Origin: Streptomyces sp. NBC_00461
Lineage (GTDB): Bacteria > Actinomycetota > Actinomycetes > Streptomycetales > Streptomycetaceae
Length of the DNA: 64,000 nucleotides
Reading direction: 5' to 3'
Assembly: GCF_036013935.1 (NCBI RefSeq)
Contig: NZ_CP107902.1
Location: forward strand, 3,009,001 to 3,073,000
A program made the position numbers and the translations under genes. The notes under the pieces were generated by a model, which was not told the DNA's origin, made no database searches, and saw nothing but the letters and a program-made list of their open reading frames with translations. Positions 49,780-58,642 of the stretch are shown here, piece by piece. The number at the start of each line of letters is the position of its first letter. The first letter of the stretch is position 1.

Positions 49780-49907
49780 ACGCCCCTTCACAAAAGAAGA
49801 CGGGCGCAAACAGAATCCCTCACATCTCTCGGTCCCGTCCGCACCGCCCCAAAAGCGTCCTTGCACAGTCAGACCGAGCCTGCCCACACACATCAAGGAT
49901 GATGATC

Positions 49908-51014
49908 ATGCGCACTCGCAGAGCCGCACTCGCCTCCATCGCCGGAGCCGCCTGCCTCGCCCTCACCCTGTCCGCCTGCGGACAGAGCGGTGAAGGCGGC
50001 AGCAAGCAGGACAAGGGCAGCGCCAAGGGCGGCACCATCGGTATCGCGATGCCCACCAAGTCCTCCGAGCGCTGGATCGCCGACGGCAAGAACGTCGTCA
50101 AGGACCTGCAGGCCAAGGGCTACAAGACCAAGCTGGTCTACGGCGAGGACGACCCCGACCAGCAGGTCTCGCAGATCGAGAACCTGATCACGCAGGGCGT
50201 CAAGGGCCTGATCGTCGCGGCCATCGACAACAAGTCGCTGAACAACGTGCTGCAGCAGGCCGCGGACGCCAAGATCCCGGTGATCGCCTACGACCGTCTG
50301 ATCCTCGGCACGAAGAACGTCGACTACTACGCGTCCTTCGACAACGAGAAGGTCGGTCAGCTGCAGGCCAACTACATCGTCCAGAAGCTGGGCCTGGACA
50401 AGGGCAAGGGCCCGTTCAACATCGAGCTGTTCGCCGGCTCCAACGACGACAACAACACCAAGTACTTCTTCAACGGCGCGATGAGCGTGCTGCAGCCGTA
50501 CATCGACAAGAAGAAGCTCGTCGTCAAGTCCGGCCAGACCAAGCTCACCCAGGTCACCACCCTGCGCTGGGACGGCGCCACCGCGCAGAAGCGCATGGAG
50601 GACATCCTCACCTCCACGTACAGCAGCGCCAAGGTGGACGCGGTCCTGTCCCCCTACGACGGCATCTCCATCGGCATCCTCGCCGCCCTGAAGTCGGACG
50701 GTTACGGCTCCGGCAGCAAGGCCATCCCGGTCATCACCGGCCAGGACGCCGAGCTCGCCTCGGTGAAGTCGATCATCGCGGGCCAGCAGACGCAGACCGT
50801 CTACAAGGACACCCGCAAGCTCGCCGATGTCGCCGCGGGCATGGTCGACGACGTCCTCAAGGGCAAGAAGCCTCAGGTCAACGACACCAAGACATACGAC
50901 AACGGCACCAAGGTCGTCCCCGCCTACCTGCTGCAGCCGGTGAGCGTCGACAAGACGAACTACACCAAGGAACTGGTCGACACGGGCTACTACACGGCCG
51001 GCGAGCTGAAGTAG
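49908..51014 (+). CDS. Sugar-binding lipoprotein (ChvE/XylF-like)
   Basis: The 368-residue precursor starts at the ATG at 49908, eight bases behind AAGGA; two earlier ATGs overlap the ribosome site. A lipobox LSAC puts the lipid on Cys24. The mature protein has the ChvE/XylF pattern: [50 protein letters not shown] and [20 protein letters not shown]. ChvE binds galactose, arabinose, xylose and glucose. It is the first gene of SBP-ATPase-permease-epimerase, with short gaps. Confidence 0.92.
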   Translation: MRTRRAALASIAGAACLALTLSACGQSGEGGSKQDKGSAKGGTIGIAMPTKSSERWIADGKNVVKDLQAKGYKTKLVYGEDDPDQQVSQIENLITQGVKGLIVAAIDNKSLNNVLQQAADAKIPVIAYDRLILGTKNVDYYASFDNEKVGQLQANYIVQKLGLDKGKGPFNIELFAGSNDDNNTKYFFNGAMSVLQPYIDKKKLVVKSGQTKLTQVTTLRWDGATAQKRMEDILTSTYSSAKVDAVLSPYDGISIGILAALKSDGYGSGSKAIPVITGQDAELASVKSIIAGQQTQTVYKDTRKLADVAAGMVDDVLKGKKPQVNDTKTYDNGTKVVPAYLLQPVSVDKTNYTKELVDTGYYTAGELK

Positions 51015-51066
51015 TCCCTCAGCCGGTGAACACGGCGACCATTCCTACGGATTGAAAGGGCACACC

Positions 51067-52617
51067 ATGGCGGGACCCGTCCTGGATATGCGCTCGATCG
51101 TCAAGACCTTTCCCGGGGTCAAAGCGCTGTCGGACGTCACGCTGACCGTCCGTCAGGGCGAGGTCCATGCCATCTGCGGTGAGAACGGCGCCGGGAAGTC
51201 CACCTTGATGAAGGTGCTCTCCGGCGTCCATCCGCACGGCACGTACGAGGGCGACATCCTCTTCGAGGGTGAGACCTGCGAGTTCAAGGACATCCGGGCG
51301 AGCGAGCAGCACGGCATCGTGATCATCCATCAGGAGCTGGCGCTGGTGCCGTTCCTGTCGATCGCGGAGAACATCTTCCTCGGCAACGAACACGCCTCGG
51401 GCGGGTTCATCAACTGGAACGAGACGCTGAAGCACGCCACCGAGCTGCTGCGCCGGGTCGGTCTGAGCGACCACCCGGAGACCCGGATCGCCGACATCGG
51501 CGTGGGCAAGCAGCAGCTGGTGGAGATCGCCAAGGCGCTGTCCAAGAAGGTGAAGCTGCTCATCCTCGACGAGCCGACGGCGGCTCTGAACGACGAGGAC
51601 AGCGGCAAACTCCTGGATCTCATCCTGGAGTTGAAGAAGCAGGGCATCACCTCGATCATCATCTCCCACAAGCTGAACGAGATCCGGCGGGTCGCCGACT
51701 CGGTGACGATCATCCGCGACGGCAAGTCCATCGAGACCCTCGATGTGAAGTCGGCGGAGACCACCGAGGACCGGATCATCTCGGGCATGGTCGGCCGCGA
51801 CCTCGACCACCGCTTCCCCGAACGCACGGCGTACGAGGGCGAGTCGGACGCGGCACCCGCGCTGGAGATCCGCAACTGGACGGTGCACCACCCGATCGAC
51901 CAGCAGCGCAAGGTGGTCGACGACGTGTCGATCAACGTGCGGCGCGGGGAGATCGTCGGCATCGCGGGCCTGATGGGCGCGGGCCGCACGGAGTTGGCCA
52001 TGAGCGTCTTCGGGCGCAGCTACGGTCGGCACGCGGGCGGCACGGTCCTCAAGGACGGCACGGAGATCCGTACGAAGACCGTCGCGGAGGCGGTCGAGCA
52101 CGGCATCGCGTACGTCACCGAGGACCGCAAGCACTACGGCCTCAACCTCATCGACAACATCAACCGGAACATCTCGCTGACCGCGCTGAACAAGGTGGCC
52201 AAGCGCGGTGTGGTCGACGAGCACGAGGAGCGCAAGGTCTCGGAGCGCTTCCGCAAGTCCATGAACATCAAGGCGCCGACAGTCTTCGAGACGGTGGGCC
52301 GGCTGTCCGGCGGCAACCAGCAGAAGGTCGTCCTCAGCAAGTGGATCTTCGCGGGTCCCGAGGTGCTGATCCTGGACGAGCCGACGCGCGGTATCGACGT
52401 GGGCGCCAAGTACGAGATCTACACGGTCATCGACCAGCTGGCCGCCGAGGGCAAGGCGGTCGTCTTCATCTCCTCCGAGCTGCCGGAGCTGCTCGGTATG
52501 TGCGACCGCATCTACACCATGGCCGCCGGGCGGCTCACGGGTGAGGTCCCGAGGGCCGAGGCCACGCAGGAAGTGCTGATGCGCCAGATGACGAAGGACA
52601 AAGAGGTAACCCGATGA
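51067..52617 (+). CDS. Sugar ABC transporter ATPase (GguA/XylG-like)
   Basis: The 516-residue double ATPase starts at the ATG at 51067 behind GAAAGG; a TTG five codons upstream lies over the ribosome site. It has Walker [28 protein letters not shown] (degenerate signature) and [16 protein letters not shown] in the first half, and [17 protein letters not shown] and [15 protein letters not shown] in the second. Its stop overlaps the permease start by four bases. Confidence 0.95.
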   Translation: MAGPVLDMRSIVKTFPGVKALSDVTLTVRQGEVHAICGENGAGKSTLMKVLSGVHPHGTYEGDILFEGETCEFKDIRASEQHGIVIIHQELALVPFLSIAENIFLGNEHASGGFINWNETLKHATELLRRVGLSDHPETRIADIGVGKQQLVEIAKALSKKVKLLILDEPTAALNDEDSGKLLDLILELKKQGITSIIISHKLNEIRRVADSVTIIRDGKSIETLDVKSAETTEDRIISGMVGRDLDHRFPERTAYEGESDAAPALEIRNWTVHHPIDQQRKVVDDVSINVRRGEIVGIAGLMGAGRTELAMSVFGRSYGRHAGGTVLKDGTEIRTKTVAEAVEHGIAYVTEDRKHYGLNLIDNINRNISLTALNKVAKRGVVDEHEERKVSERFRKSMNIKAPTVFETVGRLSGGNQQKVVLSKWIFAGPEVLILDEPTRGIDVGAKYEIYTVIDQLAAEGKAVVFISSELPELLGMCDRIYTMAAGRLTGEVPRAEATQEVLMRQMTKDKEVTR

Positions 52618-53861
52618 GCACGGATGTGACGGACAAGGTCCCGGCCTCGGCTCCGCCCGGCAAGAGCGGAGGCACGGCCGCCGACAGCAACCTGCTGCAG
52701 CTCATACTCGGCGGCCTGCGCCGCAACATGCGGCAGTACGGCATGCTGATCGCGCTCGGCCTGATCGTGGTCCTGTTCCAGGTGTGGACCGGCGGGGACC
52801 TGCTGCTGCCACGAAACGTCTCCAACCTGGTGCTGCAGAACAGCTACATCCTGATCCTCGCGATCGGCATGATGCTGGTGATCATCGCGGGTCACATCGA
52901 CCTGTCGGTCGGATCGCTGACGGCGTTCGTGGGCGCGTTCGCGGCCGTGCTGACGGTGCAGCACGGTGTGGCGTGGCCGATCGCCCTCGTACTGTCCCTG
53001 CTGGTGGGCGCGGTCGCGGGCTCGGTGCAGGGCTTCCTGATCGCGTATCTCGGCATACCGTCCTTCATCGTGACTCTCGCGGGCATGCTGCTCTTCCGCG
53101 GTCTGACGGAGATCTTCCTGCAGGGCCAGACCCTCGGCCCGTTCCCGAACGGTTTGCAGAAGCTCGGCAACGGCTTCCTGCCCGAGGTCGGCCCGAACAC
53201 CAACTACCACAACCTCACGCTGCTGCTGGGCTTCGTCCTGCTGGCCTTCGTGATCTACCAGGAGGTCCGCGACCGCAAGCGCGAGCAGGAGTTCTCGCTG
53301 GACGTGCTGCCGCGCAACGCCTTCCTGCTGAAGCTGGTCGCGATCGCCGCCGCGGTCCTCGCGGTCACGATGCTGCTCGCCAGCTATCAGGGCGCCCCGA
53401 TCATCCTGATCGTCCTCGGTGTGCTGGTGGTCGGCTACGGCTACGTCATGCGCAACGCGGTCTTCGGCCGTCACATCTACGCGATCGGCGGCAACCTGCC
53501 GGCGGCGAAGCTGTCCGGCGTCAAGGACAAGAAGGTCACCTTCCTTGTCTTCCTGAACATGGGCGTGCTCGCGGCCCTGGCGGGTCTGGTGGTCGCCGCC
53601 CGTCTGAACGCGGCCTCTCCGAAGGCGGGCCTCAACTTCGAACTCGAGGCGATCGCCTCGTCGTTCATCGGTGGCGCGTCCATGAGCGGCGGTGTGGGTA
53701 CCGTCCTCGGCGCGATCATCGGTGGTCTCGTGCTCGGCGTGCTGAACAACGGCATGAACCTCCTCAGCGTCGGCACGGACTGGCAGCAGGTCATCAAGGG
53801 CCTCGCCCTGCTGGCCGCCGTCGGCTTCGACGTCTGGAACAAGCGCAAGTCCGGTTCGTAG
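52614..53861 (+). CDS. Sugar ABC transporter permease (GguB/XylH-like)
   Basis: The 415-residue membrane protein has about ten TM segments and the RbsC-family motif [19 protein letters not shown], the EAA-type loop [17 protein letters not shown], and [18 protein letters not shown]. The long inserted stretch with [14 protein letters not shown] and a charged loop [10 protein letters not shown] is typical of XylH/GguB, not of RbsC. It shares ATGA with the ATPase, so translation is coupled. Confidence 0.94.
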   Translation: MSTDVTDKVPASAPPGKSGGTAADSNLLQLILGGLRRNMRQYGMLIALGLIVVLFQVWTGGDLLLPRNVSNLVLQNSYILILAIGMMLVIIAGHIDLSVGSLTAFVGAFAAVLTVQHGVAWPIALVLSLLVGAVAGSVQGFLIAYLGIPSFIVTLAGMLLFRGLTEIFLQGQTLGPFPNGLQKLGNGFLPEVGPNTNYHNLTLLLGFVLLAFVIYQEVRDRKREQEFSLDVLPRNAFLLKLVAIAAAVLAVTMLLASYQGAPIILIVLGVLVVGYGYVMRNAVFGRHIYAIGGNLPAAKLSGVKDKKVTFLVFLNMGVLAALAGLVVAARLNAASPKAGLNFELEAIASSFIGGASMSGGVGTVLGAIIGGLVLGVLNNGMNLLSVGTDWQQVIKGLALLAAVGFDVWNKRKSGS

Positions 53862-53878
53862 ACCGGGAAAACAGGAGT

Positions 53879-53902
53879 GGGCCCCGCCGGAAGGCGGGGC
53901 CC
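53879..53902 (+). terminator. Hairpin after the GguB-like permease gene
   Basis: GGGCCCCGCC (53879-53888) pairs with GGCGGGGCCC (53893-53902) around GGAA, followed by TTCCC. It starts 18 bases after the permease stop, and may terminate or attenuate before the epimerase gene. Confidence 0.7.
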
Positions 53903-53929
53903 TTCCCATGGGAGGGAGACGCAGGACCA

Positions 53930-54976
53930 GTGAAATCGCTCTTCGGCAAGCTCGCCGACGGCACGGAGATCCACAGCTGGGCGCTGGAGAACGGCGGGAC
54001 CCGGCTGAAGGTCCTCTCCTACGGCGGGATCGTGAAGTCCCTGGAGATCCCGGACCGCCACGGCCGGTACGCGAACGTCTCCCTCGGTTTCAGCACCCTT
54101 GAGGAGTACGTGTCCCACTCCCCGTACTTCGGCGCGCTGATCGGCCGTTACGGCAACCGCATCGACGCGGGCCGGTTCACACTCGACGGCGAGCGGCACC
54201 AGACCGACGTCAACGACGGCGGGAACAGCCTGCACGGCGGCGCCCAGGGCTTCGACCGGCAGGTGTGGGACATCGAGCCGTTCACCAGGGACTCGGACAT
54301 CGGCCTGCACCTGTACTACACGTCCGTCGACGGCGAGATGGGCCACCCGGGCACGCTGAAGGTGAAGGTGACGTACACCCTCACCGAGCACGGCGACTGG
54401 CGCATCGACTACGAGGCCACCACGGACAAGGCCACCGTCGTCAACCTCACCAGCCACGTCTACTGGAACCTCGCCGGCGAGGGCAGCGGCACCATCGAGA
54501 ACCATGAGCTGTCCATCGGCGCCTCCCGCTACACGCCGACCGGTCCAGGGCTGATCCCCACGGGCGAGCTGGCCGAGGTCGCGGGCACTCCCTTCGACTT
54601 CCGCGAGGCCAAGCCGGTCGGCCGTGACCTGCGGGTCGCCGACCAGCAGGTGCTGTACGCCAAGGGCTTCGATCACAACTGGGTGCTCGACACGGGCGTC
54701 ACGGCCGAGCCGGAACACGCCGCGGCGCTGCACGACCCGCGCTCCGGCCGCACCCTGAAGATCGCCACCGACCAGCCGGGGCTGCAGTTCTACTCCGGCA
54801 ACTTCCTCGACGGCACCCTCGTCGGCACCTCCGGCCGCACCTACCGGCAGGGCGACGGCCTGTGCCTGGAGACGCAGCACTTCCCGGACTCGCCGAACGA
54901 GCCTTCGTGGCCGTCGACCGTGCTCCGACCTGGTCAGACGTACCGGACGACGACGATCCACTCGTTCTCGGCGTAG
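53930..54976 (+). CDS. Aldose 1-epimerase (sugar-island copy)
   Basis: The 348-residue mutarotase starts with GTG at 53930 close behind AGGA. It has RYGNRIDAGRFTLDG, NDGGNSLHGGAQGFDRQVW, VNLTSHVYWNLAGEG (catalytic His) and CLETQHFPDSPNEP (catalytic Glu). Compared with the copy at 26.3 kb it is 25 residues longer and has FYSGNFLDGTLVGTSGRTYR at the end, the usual GalM form. It follows the importer by 68 bases and would prepare the imported sugar for dehydrogenase or kinase. Confidence 0.95.
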   Translation: MKSLFGKLADGTEIHSWALENGGTRLKVLSYGGIVKSLEIPDRHGRYANVSLGFSTLEEYVSHSPYFGALIGRYGNRIDAGRFTLDGERHQTDVNDGGNSLHGGAQGFDRQVWDIEPFTRDSDIGLHLYYTSVDGEMGHPGTLKVKVTYTLTEHGDWRIDYEATTDKATVVNLTSHVYWNLAGEGSGTIENHELSIGASRYTPTGPGLIPTGELAEVAGTPFDFREAKPVGRDLRVADQQVLYAKGFDHNWVLDTGVTAEPEHAAALHDPRSGRTLKIATDQPGLQFYSGNFLDGTLVGTSGRTYRQGDGLCLETQHFPDSPNEPSWPSTVLRPGQTYRTTTIHSFSA

Positions 54977-55004
54977 ACGCTCCGCCGGGAGGCCGGTGGG
55001 GAGC

Positions 55005-55058
55005 TGCGGGTCGGCTGTGGCTGGTCGCGCAGTTCCCCGCGCCCCCTTTGGGGGCGCG
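55005..55058. repeat. Dispersed intergenic repeat, short form (copy 2)
   Basis: TGCGGGTCGGCTGTGGCTGG, TCGCGCAGTTCCCCGCGCCC and a CCCCCTTTGGGGG hairpin follow the epimerase stop. It is the closest relative of the element at 10241-10293. Confidence 0.6.
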
Positions 55059-55111
55059 ACATCACACTCTCTTCACACGTTGAACGGCGTCACCTCAGCC
55101 TCCGTATGTAT

Positions 55112-55177
55112 GGGTGGCCCGTGCTCCCCCGCACGGGCCACCCAAAGACGACGGGCCCGGTCGTCCCACCGGGCCCG
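55112..55177. terminator. Two back-to-back hairpins before the aminotransferase gene
   Basis: First, a 13-base stem (55112-55124 with 55131-55143) with TCCCCC loop; then, eight bases on, a ten-base stem CGGGCCCGGT/ACCGGGCCCG (55152-55161, 55168-55177) with loop CGTCCC. The second shares GGT-CGTCCC-ACC with the hairpin at 11116-11143. The pair may end the sugar operon or lie in the aminotransferase leader. Confidence 0.6.
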
Positions 55178-55194
55178 CCCCATACGGAGGTTCC

Positions 55195-57033
55195 ATGGCC
55201 GACAACGTCACCTCGCTGTTCCGCAGCAATGCGGCACACAGCCCGTCGATGGCGGCGTTGACACGTGATGGCGGCGACGGGACCGGCCCCGTGGACTTCT
55301 GTATTCCCTGCAACCCCTACTTCCCGACCCCGGCGATGTTCGACACCATGTCGGCCCGGCTTCGCGACATCGTCACGTACTACCCGAGCAGCGCCGACAC
55401 GATCACGGCCGAGCTGTGCAGCCTGCTCCAGCTCCCGCCGCAGTGCGTGGCGATGGGCAACGGCTCGACCGAGCTGATCACCTGGATCGACCATCTGATG
55501 GTCCGTGAGTCCCTCGCCATCCCCGTCCCCACCTTCGGCCGCTGGACCGACCAGCCCATGGAGACCGGCAAGCGGGTCGACATGTTCCCGCTGCAGGAGT
55601 CCAACGGCTTCTCCCTGGACCTCGCCCAGTACGCCGAGTTCATCCGGGCCCGCGGCACCCGCGTCGCCGTCGTCTGCAACCCGAACAATCCCGACGGCGG
55701 CTATCTGCAGAAGCAGACGCTGGTGCAGTTCATGGACGCGATGGCCGACCTCGACCTGATCGTCGTCGACGAGTCCTTCCTGGAGTTCGCGGACGCCGAG
55801 GCCGAACCGTCCGTCGTGCAGGAGGCGATGATCCGCCCGAACGTGATCGTGCTGCGCAGCCTCGGCAAGAACTTCGGCCTGCACGGCATACGTTTCGGCT
55901 ATCTGGTCGCCAACCCGGCGCTCGCGGGCCGGGTCCGCTCCATGCTCCCCAAGTGGAACCTCAACTCCTTCGCCGAGTACGTGGTGTTCATGCTCAAGGA
56001 GCACGGCGCCGAGTATGCGCAGAGCCTCCACCAGGTGCGCCGCGACCGCCTGGACATGGCCAGCCAGCTCTCCGCGCTGCCCGGTCTGACCGTCTATCCC
56101 TCCCAGGGCAACTTCCTCTTCGTGCGCCTCCCGGTGGGCGCCGAAGGCACCGTCGTCCGCGACCGGATGCTCACCGAGCACCGCATCCTGGTCCGCGAGT
56201 GCGGCAACAAGATCGGCTCGTCCAGCCGCTTCCTGAGGCTCGTGGTGCGCCCCCAGGTGGATGTGCGTCGCCTGGTGTCCGGCCTGGAACAGGTGCTCTA
56301 CGGGACCAGGAGGGGAGCCGCCGTACCGGAGCTGAGCACAGGGACCAGCTACAGCTCGGGTACGGCGGCCGTGGACCGGCTGGTCGGCGCCACCAACGGG
56401 GCGGGCATGCCGCTCGCCGCGCAGGCGGGGCAGTTCATGGGCGCCGGGGTGCCGATGCCGGCTGTGGCGCAGGCGGCACCGCAGCCGGTCGCCGCACAGA
56501 TGCCGATGTATGCGGCGATGCAGGCGGTACCCGAGCCCATGCAGAGGCAGATGCCTGCCGCGATGCAGGCCGTACCCGAGCCCATGCAAAGGCAGATGCC
56601 TGCCGCGATGCAGGCCGTACCCGAGCCCATGCAAAGGCAGATGCCTGCCGCGATGCAGGCCGTACCCGAGCCCATGCAAAGGCAGATGCCTGCCGCGATG
56701 CAGGCCGTACCCGAGCCCATGCAAAGGCAGATGCCTGCCGCGATGCAGGCCGTACCCGAGCCCATGCAAAGGCAGATGCCGGTCCAGCCGATGCAGCCGG
56801 TTCCGGAGCCGGTGCCCGCGCAGATGCAGCCGGTACCCCCACAGATGCAGCCGGCCGCCGCGCAGATGCCGACGCCGCCCGTGCCCGGGCCTACGCCGCC
56901 GGGCGTCCCGGCCCGCGGGGGCCTCACGGCCGCGCAGGTGCGGGGTATGACCGGCCCCGCGCAGGGACTTACTCCGGCGCCGGCCACCGGGTGGCCCAAC
57001 GCCCAGAGCTGGCCCAGCGCGGCGGGAGCCTGA
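55195..57033 (+). CDS. Class I/II aminotransferase with Met/Gln/Pro-repeat tail
   Basis: The 612-residue protein starts at ATG 55195 behind CGGAGG. Residues 1-370 or so are a histidinol-phosphate-aminotransferase-like domain: FCIPCNPYFPTPAMFD, AMGNGSTELITW, VAVVCNPNNPDGGYL, LIVVDESFLEFAD and the PLP lysine in LRSLGKNFGLHGIRFGYL; SSRFLRLVVRP has the substrate arginine. After a short linker, a tail of about 170 residues is built from MQAVPEPMQRQMPAA repeats (six copies), then further Met/Gln/Pro-rich sequence. The DNA of the repeats is nearly identical. The natural substrate is unknown, and the tail is not needed for the fold. Confidence 0.88.
   Translation: MADNVTSLFRSNAAHSPSMAALTRDGGDGTGPVDFCIPCNPYFPTPAMFDTMSARLRDIVTYYPSSADTITAELCSLLQLPPQCVAMGNGSTELITWIDHLMVRESLAIPVPTFGRWTDQPMETGKRVDMFPLQESNGFSLDLAQYAEFIRARGTRVAVVCNPNNPDGGYLQKQTLVQFMDAMADLDLIVVDESFLEFADAEAEPSVVQEAMIRPNVIVLRSLGKNFGLHGIRFGYLVANPALAGRVRSMLPKWNLNSFAEYVVFMLKEHGAEYAQSLHQVRRDRLDMASQLSALPGLTVYPSQGNFLFVRLPVGAEGTVVRDRMLTEHRILVRECGNKIGSSSRFLRLVVRPQVDVRRLVSGLEQVLYGTRRGAAVPELSTGTSYSSGTAAVDRLVGATNGAGMPLAAQAGQFMGAGVPMPAVAQAAPQPVAAQMPMYAAMQAVPEPMQRQMPAAMQAVPEPMQRQMPAAMQAVPEPMQRQMPAAMQAVPEPMQRQMPAAMQAVPEPMQRQMPAAMQAVPEPMQRQMPVQPMQPVPEPVPAQMQPVPPQMQPAAAQMPTPPVPGPTPPGVPARGGLTAAQVRGMTGPAQGLTPAPATGWPNAQSWPSAAGA
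56518..56787 (+). repeat. 45-base minisatellite in the aminotransferase gene
   Basis: Six tandem 45-base units begin at 56518, 56563, 56608, 56653, 56698 and 56743. Units 2-5 are identical; unit 1 differs at two silent positions; unit 6 diverges only in its last six bases. The reading frame is kept because 45 is a multiple of three. The identity suggests recent expansion by slippage or unequal recombination. Confidence 0.95.
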
Positions 57034-57039
57034 GGCCCC

Positions 57040-58017
57040 TCACCCTCGTCTGCGGCCGTCCAGGAGGGCCAGCCCCAGCGGCGTGACCGTGTGCAGCACA
57101 ACGCGGCCCGCCCGGCACGTGCTGAGCAGGCCCGCCTTGCGCAGGATGCCGACGTGGTGGCTGGCGGTGGCCGGGGCCACGCCCGTGTCGTGGGCGAGTT
57201 CGGTCGTCGTCACGCCGCGGTCGGCGACCGATTCGAGGATCTCGGCGCGCGTGCGGCCGAGAAGGGCGTCCAGGGAGCGCGGGCCCGATGTCGTACTCAG
57301 CGCGTCCTCGTGCGGCATGGGGTAGACCACGACGCACGGCAGCGCGGGATCCTTGAGCAGCGTGGGCGTGCGCCGGCAGAAGTACGAGGGCAGCACGAGC
57401 AGGCCACGCCCGTCGAGGTGGACGTCACGCTCGACGCCCAGACCGGTGACCTCCAGGACCGGCCGGCGCCAGACGAGCCCGGGATGCAGCGTGTTGAGCA
57501 GTCCGCCGAGGTCGCCGTCAGCCAGGTAGCGGTCGTGGACGGCGCGTTCGGCGTCGAAGCGGCTGCGGACGCGGCCCCACCAGGGGGCCAGTGCGGTCGC
57601 GAAGTAGTGCCGGTACAGGCGTCCCAGATGCGTGAGCGCACCTCTGTCGCCGTCGGCGAGCCGGCGGGCCCAGGAGGGCAACCGGCGTCCGGTGCGCGCC
57701 AGTTCGGCCAGATCGTGTCCCAGCCGCTGTCGTGGAGTGGACAGCAGCGCACCGATTCCGGCATCCAGCCCGCCCGAACCGGCCGCCGGGGTCAGGAAGT
57801 CCGCCGAGTACCCGACGGGCGGCGCGAGCCGCAGCAACGCGCCCACGGGGGCGGCCAGCCGGCGCCGTACCGTGTGCCGCCAGGCGCCGAAGACGAGGGA
57901 CGCGGTGTCGGTCTGCAGCAGGTGCATGCTGAGCAGCGCTTCCCACATGGGGTCGGGAGCCTGCGCCAGCCGGATCTGAGCCAGGTCGTCGTCGGTGAAG
58001 TGAATGCGTACGGCCAT
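57040..58017 (-). CDS. ArsR-like winged-helix regulator with large N-terminal domain
   Basis: The ATG at 58017 (MAVRIHFTDDDLAQIRLA) gives 325 residues. The first 240 form a domain I do not fully recognise but which is common in Streptomyces ArsR-like proteins (possibly DUF5937): a helical start, then VLEVTGLGVERDVHLDGRGL and PSYFCRRTPTLL. The last 75 residues are a winged helix: RAEILESVADRGVTTTELAH, DTGVAPATASHHVGILRKAG and LLSTCRAGRVVLHTVTPLG. It converges on the aminotransferase gene with six bases between stops. The target is unknown. Confidence 0.82.
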   Translation of the reverse strand: MAVRIHFTDDDLAQIRLAQAPDPMWEALLSMHLLQTDTASLVFGAWRHTVRRRLAAPVGALLRLAPPVGYSADFLTPAAGSGGLDAGIGALLSTPRQRLGHDLAELARTGRRLPSWARRLADGDRGALTHLGRLYRHYFATALAPWWGRVRSRFDAERAVHDRYLADGDLGGLLNTLHPGLVWRRPVLEVTGLGVERDVHLDGRGLLVLPSYFCRRTPTLLKDPALPCVVVYPMPHEDALSTTSGPRSLDALLGRTRAEILESVADRGVTTTELAHDTGVAPATASHHVGILRKAGLLSTCRAGRVVLHTVTPLGLALLDGRRRG

Positions 58018-58117
58018 GGTCCCCATGCTGGGCCGTCCCGCGCCGCCTGCCATCCTCAGAAGTCATGGGGTGGCAGGCGGACGGGCGGACAGGCGGACAG
58101 GCGGACGCCCTACGGTC

Positions 58118-58504
58118 TCAGCACTCCTTGACGGAGCTGACCTGGTCGCGGACGGGCGAGGCCAGGTCGATGGCCTGACCGTCCAGGATCACCTGGATCT
58201 CGTTCTCGTAGTCGGCGTCCTTGTACAGGCACCAGCGGCTGCCGGAGATGTTCTTCACCGACCACACGTGGTCGTTGAGGCCGCCGGCCAGGACGCCCAG
58301 GTCGGAGGCGCCGTCCGCCAGCGAGTAGTGGGCACCGCCGCCCTGCCCGTCGTGGTAGATGCAGAACTCCGACGGGTCGCACGGCCAGGTGGCCGGGTCG
58401 CCCGGAGCCGGGGCCGCCTGCGCGGGTGCGGTGACGGCGAGCATGGCGGCACTGCCGGCGAGTGCGGCCAGTCCGAGGGCGAGGCGGTGCTTGCGAAGGG
58501 CCAT
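58118..58504 (-). CDS. Secreted peptidase-inhibitor family I36-like protein
   Basis: The 128-residue precursor has a Sec signal (cleavage after APAQA, residue 30). The small mature domain begins WPCDPSEFCIYHDGQGGGAH and continues NDHVWSVKNISGSRWCLYKD, with four cysteines likely in two disulfides. This is the beta-gamma-crystallin-like fold of I36 inhibitors (SMPI type) of Streptomyces. AAAGGAA precedes the ATG. It may protect the cell or its neighbours from proteases. Confidence 0.83.
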   Translation of the reverse strand: MALRKHRLALGLAALAGSAAMLAVTAPAQAAPAPGDPATWPCDPSEFCIYHDGQGGGAHYSLADGASDLGVLAGGLNDHVWSVKNISGSRWCLYKDADYENEIQVILDGQAIDLASPVRDQVSSVKEC

Positions 58505-58642
58505 GGTGTGGTTCCTTTCCCCGTTGCTTGCACGAACAGGAACCAGCCTGGTGCGGAGGCGTCCGCCGGCGCACGCGCCTTCGATCTGGGTCGAATCACG
58601 GCCAGGGGTGGCCCGTGGTGCGGGCCACCCCCGTCACGCGTG

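Noticed and set aside
55090..56769. Minus-strand frame with LHGLGYGLHRGRHLP repeats
   Set aside because: The repeats are the reverse reading of the 45-base minisatellite in the aminotransferase gene, whose own frame has the PLP motifs.
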